From Petrimonas mucosa (GTDB lineage: Bacteria; Bacteroidota; Bacteroidia; Bacteroidales; Dysgonomonadaceae): 64,000 nucleotides of DNA. The notes beneath the pieces were generated by a model, which ran no database searches, was not told where the DNA came from, and worked only from the letters and a program-made list of their open reading frames with translations. Each line of letters starts with the position of its first letter. Within the stretch, counting starts at the first letter, position 1. Location of the stretch: assembly GCF_900095795.1 (NCBI RefSeq), contig NZ_LT608328.1:2597001-2661000 (forward strand), written 5' to 3'. Position numbers and translations under genes: made by a program. Of the stretch, positions 44,169-53,326 are shown one piece after another.

Positions 44169-47069
44169 TTGAATAATATTTTGTTGTTAATATATTTTAA
44201 GTTTATGTCTGTTACTCGTCCCTTCTGTCTAGGCCTGCTACACGTCCTCCTGCTCGTGCTTATATATTCATGTTCACAGGGTACTGGTTCAAATAAGAGT
44301 ACGGAAGCTTATCGACATTCACTACAAGACTCCATCAATGAGATTGAACTCTCCTTGGAGCCGATCAAAAACGATTATGTACAGCTCCAGGTGGCGATGA
44401 AAGAGAGCCATCTCTCAAACGACTTGATAAGTCAGCTGGTTTTGAACCAAAAGATAGGGGATATACATCTGAAAAGCTTCCGTTTTGACGACGCCATAAA
44501 AAACCATGAAGATTATCTAAGGTTATCGGAACAACTTGCCGATTCGCTTCAGATAGTAAAAGCATTGAACCTGTTGGCTTCCAACTACCGCAAGGCCTAC
44601 CAGCTGGAGCATGCCATTCGCCACTCTTTTCGTGCAAGAAAGATCCTGGACAACCTGCAACAATCGGATAGTATCATCTTCAAGGCAAAAGCTGAAACCC
44701 TTAACGGGATTGGATGGATCTACTCCATGCTCGATTTCCCGGACGAAGCACTGAACTCATTTAATCAATCGTATCAATATTTAGAAAAAAATATCAGTGA
44801 TACGGAACTTCTTGCCGACAATCTGACAGGAATGGGTATCGCATACAGCAACAAGGAACGGTACGACTCGGCCAGGGTTTACTTCAACAAATCCTCAAAT
44901 TTTCACATCGCAACAAATTCCCGTTCCGGCCTTGGCTTGATCTTCCTTTCATTTGGCAAACTGAGTACAAAACAGGGCAATTACCGCGAAGCGCTCATTT
45001 TCCTGAACAATGCCTACAATACGTTAAAAGAGACAAACGACTGGATCAAACAGATGGAGGTCTGTTTTGCCTCTGGCGAGGCATATAAGAAGCTCGCACA
45101 ATATGCAGATGCCGAGAAATTTCTGTTGGAGGGGCTGGAGATTGCCAAAGAGATGAATCTCCCCTTTTATCTGAAAACAGCATATTCCGAACTGACCGAT
45201 ATCTACTATCTGCAAAATAAGCCAACAGTAGCCCAGCAGCACCATATTGCTTCACTCCAATATGAGGGGCTGATCAAACGGGAAAAGATGCAAAACGCTC
45301 TATTCAACGCATTTACCGATTACCAGAGGACCGAAAGCGAGAGACTGATCGCAGGAGTGGAGACAATATATGTTACCAAAAACATCCAGCATAAGTTTCT
45401 CATTTTCTCCTGCTTTCTGATAATTGTTCTCTTAATTGCCATTTTCCTCATCTACAACCAGTATATAACAAACAAGAAACAGAATGAAAAATCGCTGGTA
45501 GAGATAACTAAACTGAAATCCGATTTTTACACAAACATTACCCACGAGTTTAAAACGCCGATCAGCATCATTATTGGCCTGGCAGAGAAACTGAAAAAAA
45601 CGATCGGGGAGAGTAAGTCGGCACATAACCTGATCGACCTGGATATTATTGGCAGGCAATCAGAAAACCTGCTGTTCCTTGTCAATGAAATACTTACCGT
45701 CTCCAAGATTCAATCCAGCAACCAGATCCACTGGGTAAACGGCAACATTGTGAGTCATTTGAGATACCTCCATAGCTGTTATCAGGATGTTGCCGAAGCC
45801 AAGAAAATCAACTATCTCTTCCATAGCAGTTCCGACGAGATTATCATGGACTACTCCCGCGAACAGATCTGGGTGATTGTCAATAATCTGCTTGCCAACT
45901 CCATCAAGCACTGTTCCGCCGGCAACAAGATTCTCCTTATGGTAAGGGAGGATAAAAAACAAAAAAAGTGTATCATCGAAGTTGCCGATAACGGCGAAGG
46001 AATTGCAGCCAAAGACCTGCCTCATATCTTCAGGACGTTCTATCAGGGTGATACCGATTTGAGAGAGAAGATAGGAGTAGGAATCGGCCTGGCTTTCACC
46101 AAACAGGTTGTTGAGAGCCTGGGTGGAAAAATCCAGGTGCGCAGTGTACCTTTCAATGAAACAGTCTTTACTGTGGAAATCCCTGTAACCAATTATCGTA
46201 AGTCCGCGAGCATCACACCTGCAGAGGAGACAGCACCAGTAATGCGACAATCTGCATACGATCCTGTGGAATCGGGAGAAAGTAAAGGAGAGTCTGGCAG
46301 ACCGTTGCTGCTGATAGTTGAAGATAATCGCGACATGGTCTTTTACCTCACCACCATACTCCGGGATGACTACAACATCATTGTGGCCCACGACGGACAA
46401 CGGGCGCTGGAAATTGCCGAGGAGAAGGTTCCCGACCTCATCATCTCCGATCTGATGATGCCGGCCATGGATGGCAACAGCTTCTGCTGCCACCTGAAGA
46501 AATCGGTTATGACCAGCCATATCCCCATCATTGTACTGACAGCCAAAACATCTACAGAAGAGAGAATCGATCTGATAAAGGCGGGTGTGGATGCATATAT
46601 CACCAAACCTTTCATCGAGGAGGAGTTAAAGGCTAAAATCAGTCAACTCTTGAAGAGCAGGAAGGATTTGAGGGAGAAGTATGGCCAGGTTGTGTTGGAG
46701 AGTCAAAATGTTTCATCCGATATAACAAATGATTCCAACTTCGAATTTTTGCAACGGGTAACCGATATCATATACCGGGAGATGAGGAACATCGAATTTT
46801 TCCCGCAAGGATTGGCCTCAGAAATGTGTATAAGTCCTTCCCAGCTCAACCGGAAAATCAAATCGATATCTGGATTGAATGCAACCAATTACATCCTGAA
46901 AGTGAGGTTGAACCGTGCAAAAAAACTGTTGACCACCTCCCAGAAACCGATCGGTGAGATCGCGATGGATTGCGGGTTCAACGATTTCGCCTATTTCTCA
47001 AGAACCTTCAAGAAGGAGTTTGGAATTACGCCGTCAAAATATCAGCGAATGCCTCATCTACAGGAGTGA
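44169..47069 (+). CDS. Hybrid two-component sensor/regulator (TPR sensor, kinase, receiver, AraC-type HTH)
   Basis: Up to 966 residues; the Met at 44205 (MSVTRPFCLGLLHVLLLVL) gives the better signal sequence, with a Cys at a lipobox-like LIYSC. Domains: TPR repeats (about residues 60-370), one membrane helix (FLIFSCFLIIVLLIAIFLIY), HisKA (FYTNITHEFKTPISIIIG), HATPase (VADNGEGIAAKDLPHIFRTFYQG split in N and G boxes), receiver (LIISDLMMPAMDG with phospho-Asp) and AraC HTH (IGEIAMDCGFNDFAYFSRTF). All signalling steps are in one protein. The natural target may be the lipoprotein gene downstream, now separated from it by IS982 copy C. Confidence 0.93.
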   Translation: MNNILLLIYFKFMSVTRPFCLGLLHVLLLVLIYSCSQGTGSNKSTEAYRHSLQDSINEIELSLEPIKNDYVQLQVAMKESHLSNDLISQLVLNQKIGDIHLKSFRFDDAIKNHEDYLRLSEQLADSLQIVKALNLLASNYRKAYQLEHAIRHSFRARKILDNLQQSDSIIFKAKAETLNGIGWIYSMLDFPDEALNSFNQSYQYLEKNISDTELLADNLTGMGIAYSNKERYDSARVYFNKSSNFHIATNSRSGLGLIFLSFGKLSTKQGNYREALIFLNNAYNTLKETNDWIKQMEVCFASGEAYKKLAQYADAEKFLLEGLEIAKEMNLPFYLKTAYSELTDIYYLQNKPTVAQQHHIASLQYEGLIKREKMQNALFNAFTDYQRTESERLIAGVETIYVTKNIQHKFLIFSCFLIIVLLIAIFLIYNQYITNKKQNEKSLVEITKLKSDFYTNITHEFKTPISIIIGLAEKLKKTIGESKSAHNLIDLDIIGRQSENLLFLVNEILTVSKIQSSNQIHWVNGNIVSHLRYLHSCYQDVAEAKKINYLFHSSSDEIIMDYSREQIWVIVNNLLANSIKHCSAGNKILLMVREDKKQKKCIIEVADNGEGIAAKDLPHIFRTFYQGDTDLREKIGVGIGLAFTKQVVESLGGKIQVRSVPFNETVFTVEIPVTNYRKSASITPAEETAPVMRQSAYDPVESGESKGESGRPLLLIVEDNRDMVFYLTTILRDDYNIIVAHDGQRALEIAEEKVPDLIISDLMMPAMDGNSFCCHLKKSVMTSHIPIIVLTAKTSTEERIDLIKAGVDAYITKPFIEEELKAKISQLLKSRKDLREKYGQVVLESQNVSSDITNDSNFEFLQRVTDIIYREMRNIEFFPQGLASEMCISPSQLNRKIKSISGLNATNYILKVRLNRAKKLLTTSQKPIGEIAMDCGFNDFAYFSRTFKKEFGITPSKYQRMPHLQE

Positions 47070-47289
47070 TTTCAATACAAGATCCAGCAATAAAAATTGA
47101 ATTTTATTATACTGTACAACAATTACTTATATCACACAAATGCACGCACAGTCATAATTGTTTTCCTCAATGCTGCCGGAATACAAAAAATGTCTCTACA
47201 GTTATAACAGAAAGAAAGGATCCGATCTACTTTTGACGACGTAAATGGAAGAGTGATCTTTCTACTTTCTTTCAACTTAATGTTTAATA

Positions 47290-48323
47290 ACGTGAGTTCG
47301 GGATAAGAAAATCATAAAAAAAGTTGTGATATAGGGAGATTATTTGTATATTTATAGCTGTTAATCAAACAAATAACAAACATCAACCCTATGATCACAA
47401 CAGACAAAGTTATTGAAATATTTTGTATTGCCGACGATTTTTGTGCAGAATATGAGAATGAAATCCGGAATCACCAACTTCAAGCAGGTGACATAACGAA
47501 AAGGAGAAACAGGAAAACGCAAATGTCTCAGAGCGAGATTATTGCCGTGATGGTCTGCTTCCACTGTGGAACCTTTCATAATTTCAAGAATTATTACCTG
47601 TTTTATATTTGCAAGCACATGAAGAGCTATTTTCCAAATGCCGTTTCCTACAACCGTTTTGTCGAGTTGCAACCCAGGGTGATTGTACCTTTCATGCTGT
47701 TGCTCAAACTCTTTGGATTTGGTGAATGCACAGGCATTACATATGTGGATAGCACTCCAATCAAAGTATGTCATAACAAGCGTATCCACTCGAATAAAGT
47801 ATTCAGGGATCTGGCACAAAGAGGGAAAAGTACGATGGGCTGGTTTTTTGGATTCAAGCTTCATCTGGTCTGTAATGAAAAGGGTGAATTGCTGAATTTC
47901 TCTCTCACAAAAGGCAATGTCGACGATAGAAACCCTGACGTAATCAATGTTCTTACCAAAGATCTTTTCGGTAAACTATATGCAGACAAGGGTTACATCA
48001 GCACAAAGCTCTTCGAGATGCTGTTTGACCAGGGAGTTCATTTAGTGACCGGTATACGCTCAAATATGAAAAATTCCCTGATGTCATTCCGCGACAAGAT
48101 TCTCTTACGCAAAAGATCTGTAATTGAGTCCATCAATGATGAACTGAAGAATATCTGCCAGATAGAACATTCAAGGCATCGTTCCACACATAATTTCATC
48201 ATGAACATAATTGCTGCATTGGTGGCATATTGTTTCTTTCCCAAAAAGCCTTCAATCAAATTTGAAGTGGAAAAGTCAAGTCAATTAACCATTTGGGGAT
48301 AATATGTTATCCCGAACTCACGT
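47290..48323 (+). mobile_element. IS982-family element, copy C
   Basis: 1,034 bases with perfect ends acgtgagttcgggata and complement, flanked by the direct repeat taata (47285-47289 and 48324-48328). It is the only copy of this element in the conserved half of the window. It lies 12 bases before the lipoprotein start, in what should be that gene's promoter region. Confidence 0.93.
47391..48302 (+). CDS. IS982-family transposase (copy C)
   Basis: A 303-residue product identical to those of copies A and B. Same direction as the flanking lipoprotein gene, so transcription from the element could reach it. Motifs YVDSTPIKV, YADKGYI and VIESINDELK are intact. Confidence 0.95.
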   Translation: MITTDKVIEIFCIADDFCAEYENEIRNHQLQAGDITKRRNRKTQMSQSEIIAVMVCFHCGTFHNFKNYYLFYICKHMKSYFPNAVSYNRFVELQPRVIVPFMLLLKLFGFGECTGITYVDSTPIKVCHNKRIHSNKVFRDLAQRGKSTMGWFFGFKLHLVCNEKGELLNFSLTKGNVDDRNPDVINVLTKDLFGKLYADKGYISTKLFEMLFDQGVHLVTGIRSNMKNSLMSFRDKILLRKRSVIESINDELKNICQIEHSRHRSTHNFIMNIIAALVAYCFFPKKPSIKFEVEKSSQLTIWG

Positions 48324-48335
48324 TAATATTTAAAA

Positions 48336-49316
48336 ATGACCTGTATGAGAAAAATTGTACTGTTTTTTGCCTTTGCTGCCGTGGTGGCTGTTTCGCTCAC
48401 CTACTCCTCCTGTTCCAATGAAGTGCTTGTTGGCGAGGAAGAGAGTGTGGTTGCATTAACGGCCGGCACACGTGCCATTGAAGTACCCGCATGTGTAGAT
48501 CCTTGTCGTGATGTACAGGAAGTTCGCCTGTTGGCAGGACAACACCACGAGGCTGGTAGTGTTTATGTAGTCAACAACAAGGAGAAATTGTACGTGGCTT
48601 ACGAAACTACCGGGAATTGGAAGATGAAAGCTATTCATCTTTTTGTCGGTGCCTGCGATAACCTGCCGGCTAACAAGCAAGGCAATCTTGTACCGGGACA
48701 GTTCCCCTATAAGGTTGAGTTCGACGGACTGGAGACTTTCTATTACTTTGAAATCCCGCTGGACGCTCTTCCTGAGGGCTGCATATGCGTAGCTGCACAT
48801 GCCGAGGTTGTAAAAGTTGAGAATGGCAAGACCGTTCAAAGTGAGACTGCCTTTGGTGAAGGAGAAAAGACCGGGAAAAACTGGTTCATGAAATTTGAAT
48901 ATTGTATCGCAGTCTGCGAGGATGAACCAGAGGTACAGGTATGCTACCAGGACGAGACCGCTTGGGCTGCAGGTCCCCGTTATACCGACCAGGGCAATTG
49001 GGCAACCTATACCCCATACGTGGCCAACACTCCGATTGAAGTTTATGCCGGTCAGCACTACCTGGTGGGAACCGTCACATTCTCCGAAGTGGTGAATGGG
49101 AAAGTGACCATTACCCTTGCCTCGCTCAATGGAGGCCAGTTGCAGGATGTTGCCGAAGCAGTAAAAATTCAGGGATACGATACCCCGCCCAGCGGTAATC
49201 CGGCTCCTGGACAATTCACCACCTATAAGGGCAATTCACCGGTCGTAACGGTCGATGCATATCCCTATTACGGGATTCATATCGATGCCCGTCGTGTAGT
49301 AGATTGCACGGAATAA
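48336..49316 (+). CDS. Surface lipoprotein with two diverged repeats
   Basis: Up to 326 residues; the Met at 48345 (MRKIVLFFAFAAVVAVSL) is the better start, with lipobox YSSC. Two related blocks occur: VRLLAGQHHEAGSVYVVN with later NLVPGQFPYK (residues about 65-130), and IEVYAGQHYLVGTVTFSEV with later NPAPGQFTTYK (about 230-300). It is Cys-rich for a lipoprotein (ACVDPCRDV; CDN; CICVAAH), suggesting disulfides. I do not recognise the family. IS982 copy C ends 12 bases upstream, so expression probably now depends on the element or is reduced. Confidence 0.75.
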   Translation: MTCMRKIVLFFAFAAVVAVSLTYSSCSNEVLVGEEESVVALTAGTRAIEVPACVDPCRDVQEVRLLAGQHHEAGSVYVVNNKEKLYVAYETTGNWKMKAIHLFVGACDNLPANKQGNLVPGQFPYKVEFDGLETFYYFEIPLDALPEGCICVAAHAEVVKVENGKTVQSETAFGEGEKTGKNWFMKFEYCIAVCEDEPEVQVCYQDETAWAAGPRYTDQGNWATYTPYVANTPIEVYAGQHYLVGTVTFSEVVNGKVTITLASLNGGQLQDVAEAVKIQGYDTPPSGNPAPGQFTTYKGNSPVVTVDAYPYYGIHIDARRVVDCTE

Positions 49317-49334
49317 GCATAGATTAAAGGATAA

Positions 49335-49368
49335 AACAGGTTGCCCATGCAATGTGGAGCAACCTGTT
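49335..49368 (+). terminator. Terminator after the lipoprotein gene
   Basis: A 10-base perfect stem (aacaggttgc with gcaacctgtt) around a 14-base loop, 19 bases after the stop codon. The following sequence (ctattgtct) is only moderately T-rich. Confidence 0.65.
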
Positions 49369-49426
49369 CTATTGTCTCTATCTGCCAAAAATGTTTACAG
49401 GATAAGCGAAGCGAGTTGCAAGATTC

Positions 49427-50113
49427 TCAAATCACTTTGTTCCGCGGGATAGTAGCAATGAACTCTTTCAGGTAGAAGGGTTCAAAATAGGCGGAATCGA
49501 CAAAATCGGCAACCGCAAACGCCTTTTCTGCCAGATCGGTCATGGCGGCTGCCGTTGGTTTTATCCCCGGCACAAACGTTGCGTTCGGATGTTGAATAAT
49601 CTCACTGCATTTTTCAGCCCCATTACCGAAAAAAAGGATCTTCCGCTTTTCCAGCAAATCGGCGTAGCTTTCTCCATCCACAATATCTGCAGAGGTGGCA
49701 CGGACAATATTGAGATCGATATCGTAGATGGTGGTGTAAACCTCCATCCGCCGGGCATCAATCATCGGGCAGAGCAGATAATCGGAGCCAGCTTTCCCTC
49801 TCATCAGGGAAGCCATGATCTTGTGGGTAGGAATGGCAATAAGCGGAATGTCCAGACCGTAACTCAACCCTTTGGCTTCCGATACGCCAATACGTAATCC
49901 GGTGTAGGATCCGGGACCGCTACTTACCGATATTGCATCAATCCTTATCCCTTTCTCACGGACGTACTGCATCATCTCTTCCACATAAACGCCCAGTGAG
50001 GTGGCGTGCGACTGGCCATTCAGATTCTCTTTCAGAAGCAACACTTCGCCAGCTGACGACAAGGCGGCAGAACACACTTCCGTTGCTGTTTCTATGTGTA
50101 TGATAGTGGGCAT
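49427..50113 (-). CDS. tsaB: tRNA threonylcarbamoyladenosine protein TsaB
   Basis: About 228 residues from the Met at 50113 (MPTIIHIETATEVCSAAL); the longer frame to 50167 runs through a terminator hairpin and is rejected. Recognised by HIETATEVCS, VSSGPGSYTGLRIGVSEAKG and the C-terminal PFYLKEF. With TsaD and TsaE it installs t6A37 in ANN-decoding tRNAs; TsaB is the non-catalytic HSP70/actin-fold partner. It is a single gene here; neighbours are unrelated. Confidence 0.95.
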   Translation of the reverse strand: MPTIIHIETATEVCSAALSSAGEVLLLKENLNGQSHATSLGVYVEEMMQYVREKGIRIDAISVSSGPGSYTGLRIGVSEAKGLSYGLDIPLIAIPTHKIMASLMRGKAGSDYLLCPMIDARRMEVYTTIYDIDLNIVRATSADIVDGESYADLLEKRKILFFGNGAEKCSEIIQHPNATFVPGIKPTAAAMTDLAEKAFAVADFVDSAYFEPFYLKEFIATIPRNKVI

Positions 50114-50156
50114 ATTTTCTGATTCACATTTAAGGTGACGAAGGTACAAAAAAAAA

Positions 50157-50188
50157 AGACTGCACATGAATGTGCAGTCTCGTTTTTT
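50157..50188. terminator. Terminator downstream of the RRM gene (bidirectional form)
   Basis: A 10-base perfect stem agactgcaca/tgtgcagtct with a 4-base loop, flanked by an A run on the left and a T run on the right. On the minus strand it ends the RRM gene 18 bases after its stop, and it isolates tsaB. Confidence 0.85.
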
Positions 50189-50206
50189 TCGGTTTATCGG
50201 ACAATT

Positions 50207-50521
50207 TCAGTACCTTCTTTCACGGTTTCCGTAACCACCTCTGTTACCACCGCCTCTGTTGCCGCGAGGATAATCACCTTCGGTGCGGGGACGAGCTTCG
50301 GATACAGAAAGTGTGCGACCGTCATATTCAGCTCCGTTCAATTCTTCAATAGCGCGCTGACCATCTTCGTCAGCCATCTCAACAAAACCGTAACCTTTCG
50401 ACCTGCGTGTTTCCCTGTCAGTAATAATTTTGGCTGAGGTAATCTCTCCGTATTCCTCAAACAGCTCTTTTAAATCGGCATCGTTAATTTGATAACTTAA
50501 GCCTGCTACAAAAATGTTCAT
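50207..50521 (-). CDS. RRM-type RNA-binding protein with Gly/Arg-rich tail
   Basis: A 104-residue protein. One RNA-recognition motif covers residues 1-80: RNP2 IFVAGLS and RNP1 KGYGFVEM. A glycine/arginine/asparagine-rich tail follows (GNRGGGNRGGYGNRERRY). This is the common Bacteroidota RRM family, which is proposed to act as an RNA chaperone in a phylum lacking Hfq. A single-gene transcript, ended by the hairpin at 50157-50180. The 230-base upstream region is A-rich and holds its promoter, not resolved. Confidence 0.95.
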   Translation of the reverse strand: MNIFVAGLSYQINDADLKELFEEYGEITSAKIITDRETRRSKGYGFVEMADEDGQRAIEELNGAEYDGRTLSVSEARPRTEGDYPRGNRGGGNRGGYGNRERRY

Positions 50522-50710
50522 GTAATAAAATAAAAAATAAAATAAATAAAAAATTAATTGGTGCAGAAGAAATTTGTATAAAAGATAAGGCTAAAAGAAT
50601 TGATTTGCTTCAAAGAAAAGAAGAAAATAACCAAGAACCCGTTTCTGCTATAAAATACTTTTGCGATGACAAAGATAGGAATAAATTTATTGTAACAAAA
50701 CAAATTAACA

Positions 50711-50748
50711 AAAAAAAGCCTCCGGATAATAAAAAAAATTCCGGAGGC
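50711..50748 (-). terminator. Terminator of the M3 peptidase gene
   Basis: On the minus strand an 8-base perfect stem (gcctccgg/ccggaggc) with a T run after it, 8 bases beyond the stop codon at 50756. Confidence 0.85.
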
Positions 50749-50755
50749 CCCTTTC

Positions 50756-52852
50756 TTACTGTTTCACACCGTTCCTTTCGAGCAAGGCGTCAATGGTTGG
50801 TTCATGCCCGCGAAACCTCTTGTAGAGCGTCATCGGATCTTCGGTATTCCCTCTCTCCAGGATATTTACCCGGAACGAATGGGCGGTTTTCCTGTCAAAA
50901 ATCCCATTCTCCTTAAAGGCTGCAAATGCATCCGCATCGAGCACTTCTGCCCATTTATAACTATAATATCCGGCGGCGTATCCACCTGAGAAGATATGCC
51001 CGAAAGAGGTAGACATGCAGGCTTCAGGAACAACGGGAAGCAACTGTACGGAGCGCATTGCCTCCTGTTCAAATTGACGGACATCGCCCTCGAACGGGTT
51101 CTCCAGGGTGTGCCAGGCCATATCTAGGTATCCGAACGAAAGTTGACGATAGGTCAAATAACCGGTGTTGTAATTGGCTGCATCGATGATCTTCTGTACC
51201 AATACAGCAGGCATCCGCTCGCCCGTCTGGTAATGGAATGCAAATTTATCGAGATACTCTTTTTCTACCAGCCAGTTTTCCATGATCTGCGACGGCAATT
51301 CCACAAAATCACGATAGACACTCGTTCCCGACAGGGATTCGTAAGTAGACTTTGCCAACATACCGTGCAGGGCATGACCGAACTCATGGAGGAAAGTTTC
51401 CACTTCGTCGAAAGTGAGCAGCGCCGGCGCAGTTTCGGTGGGACGTGTAAAATTCATCACGATGGTGATATGCGGACGGCTGTCGATGCCGTTCTTCACA
51501 AATTGAGACTTGAAAGAGGACATCCATGCACCCGAGCGTTTTCCTTCTCTCGGATGGAAGTCGGTAAATAGAACCGCCAGAAAATCACCGTTGGCATCCA
51601 TTACATCAAACGCTTCTACCTCGGGATGATAGACCGGGGTATTGGGATTCTTCACAAAAGTCAGCCCGTAGAGATCGGTCGCCAATCCAAATACACCTTT
51701 TTTTACATTTTCAAGTTCAAAATAGGGACGAGTCATCTCGTCGTTCAGGTCGAAACGTTCATCTTTCAGTTTATCCGAATAGAAACTCCAGTCCCATGGT
51801 TGAATATCAAACGGTTTCCCCTCAAGCCTGGCAGCGAAAGCCTCCACCTCCTTCACTTCTCGGCGTGCCGTCTCACCGTAAGCCTTTGCCAGCTGACCAA
51901 GCAGGTTATAAACCCCTGTTTCGTTTTTCGCCATTCTGTTTTTCAGGGCATAGGCCGCATAATTGGGGTAACCCAGCAGTTTGGCAATCTGCAGTCGAAG
52001 GTTCACAATCTTCTGAACATTGGCTCTGTTGTCAAACTCTCCTCCCATGACACTCTTAGTGTTGTAGGCCATGTAGAGCTTCTCTCGCAGGTCTCTTCTC
52101 GTGGAGTATTTCATAAAACCGATATAGCTGGGAGCTGAAAGATCAAACATCCATCCCTCTTTTCCTTTTGCTTTTGCTTTGGCAGCCGCAGCATCCCGCA
52201 CACTCGCCGGCAATCCTGCCAACTCAGATTCGTCGGTAAGCAACATTTCAAACCGGTTGGTCTCTTTCAGGTTGTTTTGTCCGAATTCGAGGGTTGCCTT
52301 GCTCAACTCCATCGACAGTTTGCGGTAGGTCTCCTTATCTTCGTCCGAAAGTGTAGCACCGCTATTTTCAAACTGTTCGTAATAGTGCTCTACCAAACGT
52401 ATCTGTTCGGGAAGCAAACCTGAAGCCAGCCGGTTATCATAAACCGCCTTTACCCTTTCAAACAGTTTCTTGTTCAGATTGATATTGTTTGAGTGTTCCG
52501 ATAATTTCGGACTCACACGCTGTGAGATCGCCATCATCTCATCATTGCTCTCGGCGCTTAGCAGATTGAAAAAGACACCGCTTACACGATTCAACATCTC
52601 TCCGGAATACTCCATTGCAGCAATGGTATTCTGAAAAGTCGGCGCAAACGGATTGGCAGCAATGGTTTCAATCTCGACCTTGTGTTGTCGGATGGCCTCA
52701 TCAAATGCGGGTTCGTAATGCTCTATCCTGATCTTGTCGAACGGAGGTGTACCGTGGGGAGTATCGAATGGTTTGAAAAATGGATTTTCGTCCGCAGGTG
52801 AAGCGGAGGTCAGTGTGGTCATAACCAATAACAGTAAAAAAAGTTGTTTCAT
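50756..52852 (-). CDS. dcp: M3-family metallopeptidase (peptidyl-dipeptidase Dcp-like)
   Basis: A 698-residue zinc peptidase with an N-terminal signal sequence (MKQLFLLLLVMTTLTSASPA), so likely periplasmic. The zinc site is FLHEFGHALHGM, with the third ligand Glu expected in SGTSVYRDFVELPSQIMENW. The Dcp C-terminal pattern SFGHIFSGGYAAGYYSYKWAE split around GYAAGYYSY is present. It would remove C-terminal dipeptides from short peptides. Last gene of a minus-strand run, with its own terminator; sufE starts 21 bases upstream. Confidence 0.93.
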   Translation of the reverse strand: MKQLFLLLLVMTTLTSASPADENPFFKPFDTPHGTPPFDKIRIEHYEPAFDEAIRQHKVEIETIAANPFAPTFQNTIAAMEYSGEMLNRVSGVFFNLLSAESNDEMMAISQRVSPKLSEHSNNINLNKKLFERVKAVYDNRLASGLLPEQIRLVEHYYEQFENSGATLSDEDKETYRKLSMELSKATLEFGQNNLKETNRFEMLLTDESELAGLPASVRDAAAAKAKAKGKEGWMFDLSAPSYIGFMKYSTRRDLREKLYMAYNTKSVMGGEFDNRANVQKIVNLRLQIAKLLGYPNYAAYALKNRMAKNETGVYNLLGQLAKAYGETARREVKEVEAFAARLEGKPFDIQPWDWSFYSDKLKDERFDLNDEMTRPYFELENVKKGVFGLATDLYGLTFVKNPNTPVYHPEVEAFDVMDANGDFLAVLFTDFHPREGKRSGAWMSSFKSQFVKNGIDSRPHITIVMNFTRPTETAPALLTFDEVETFLHEFGHALHGMLAKSTYESLSGTSVYRDFVELPSQIMENWLVEKEYLDKFAFHYQTGERMPAVLVQKIIDAANYNTGYLTYRQLSFGYLDMAWHTLENPFEGDVRQFEQEAMRSVQLLPVVPEACMSTSFGHIFSGGYAAGYYSYKWAEVLDADAFAAFKENGIFDRKTAHSFRVNILERGNTEDPMTLYKRFRGHEPTIDALLERNGVKQ

Positions 52853-52873
52853 ATGTTGAATTTTATAATTGGC

Positions 52874-53308
52874 TCATTGCCTTGCCTGTTCGCCTTTAGC
52901 CTTGTACGCCATCGCATAGAAGCGGATCTGCTTGATAACCGAGAGCAAGCCGTTCGAGCGGGTTGGGGAAAGGTGTTCGGTGAGACCTATCTCCTTCATG
53001 AAACGTAGATCGGAGGCTAGGATCTCGTCCGGGGTACGGTTGTTGAAAACGCGCAGCACCAGAGCCAACAACCCTTTTACAATTACGGCATCACTCTCGG
53101 CCTGGAAAAGCAGTTTCCCCCCCTTGAAATCGGTCTGCAGCCAGACGCGGCTCTGGCAACCCTGGATAATATTCTCCGGCACCTTATATCTCTCGTCCAG
53201 CGGAGGGAGCAGATTCCCCTGTTCAATGATGTAGGCATATTTGTCCATCCAGTCATCGTAGATGCTGAATTCATCAATAATCTCTTGTTCAGTTTCGTTG
53301 ATTGTCAT
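52874..53308 (-). CDS. sufE: SufE-family cysteine desulfurase activator
   Basis: A 144-residue protein that accepts sulfur from SufS during Fe-S cluster assembly. The persulfide Cys lies in IQGCQSRVWL, and the family blocks EFSIYDDWMDKYAYIIEQG and LTEHLSPTRSNGL are present. It is located between the M28 peptidase and M3 peptidase genes, with short gaps (18 and 21 bases), so probably co-transcribed; no other suf genes are near. Confidence 0.95.
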   Translation of the reverse strand: MTINETEQEIIDEFSIYDDWMDKYAYIIEQGNLLPPLDERYKVPENIIQGCQSRVWLQTDFKGGKLLFQAESDAVIVKGLLALVLRVFNNRTPDEILASDLRFMKEIGLTEHLSPTRSNGLLSVIKQIRFYAMAYKAKGEQARQ

Positions 53309-53326
53309 ATTTTTTGTATGTTCATT

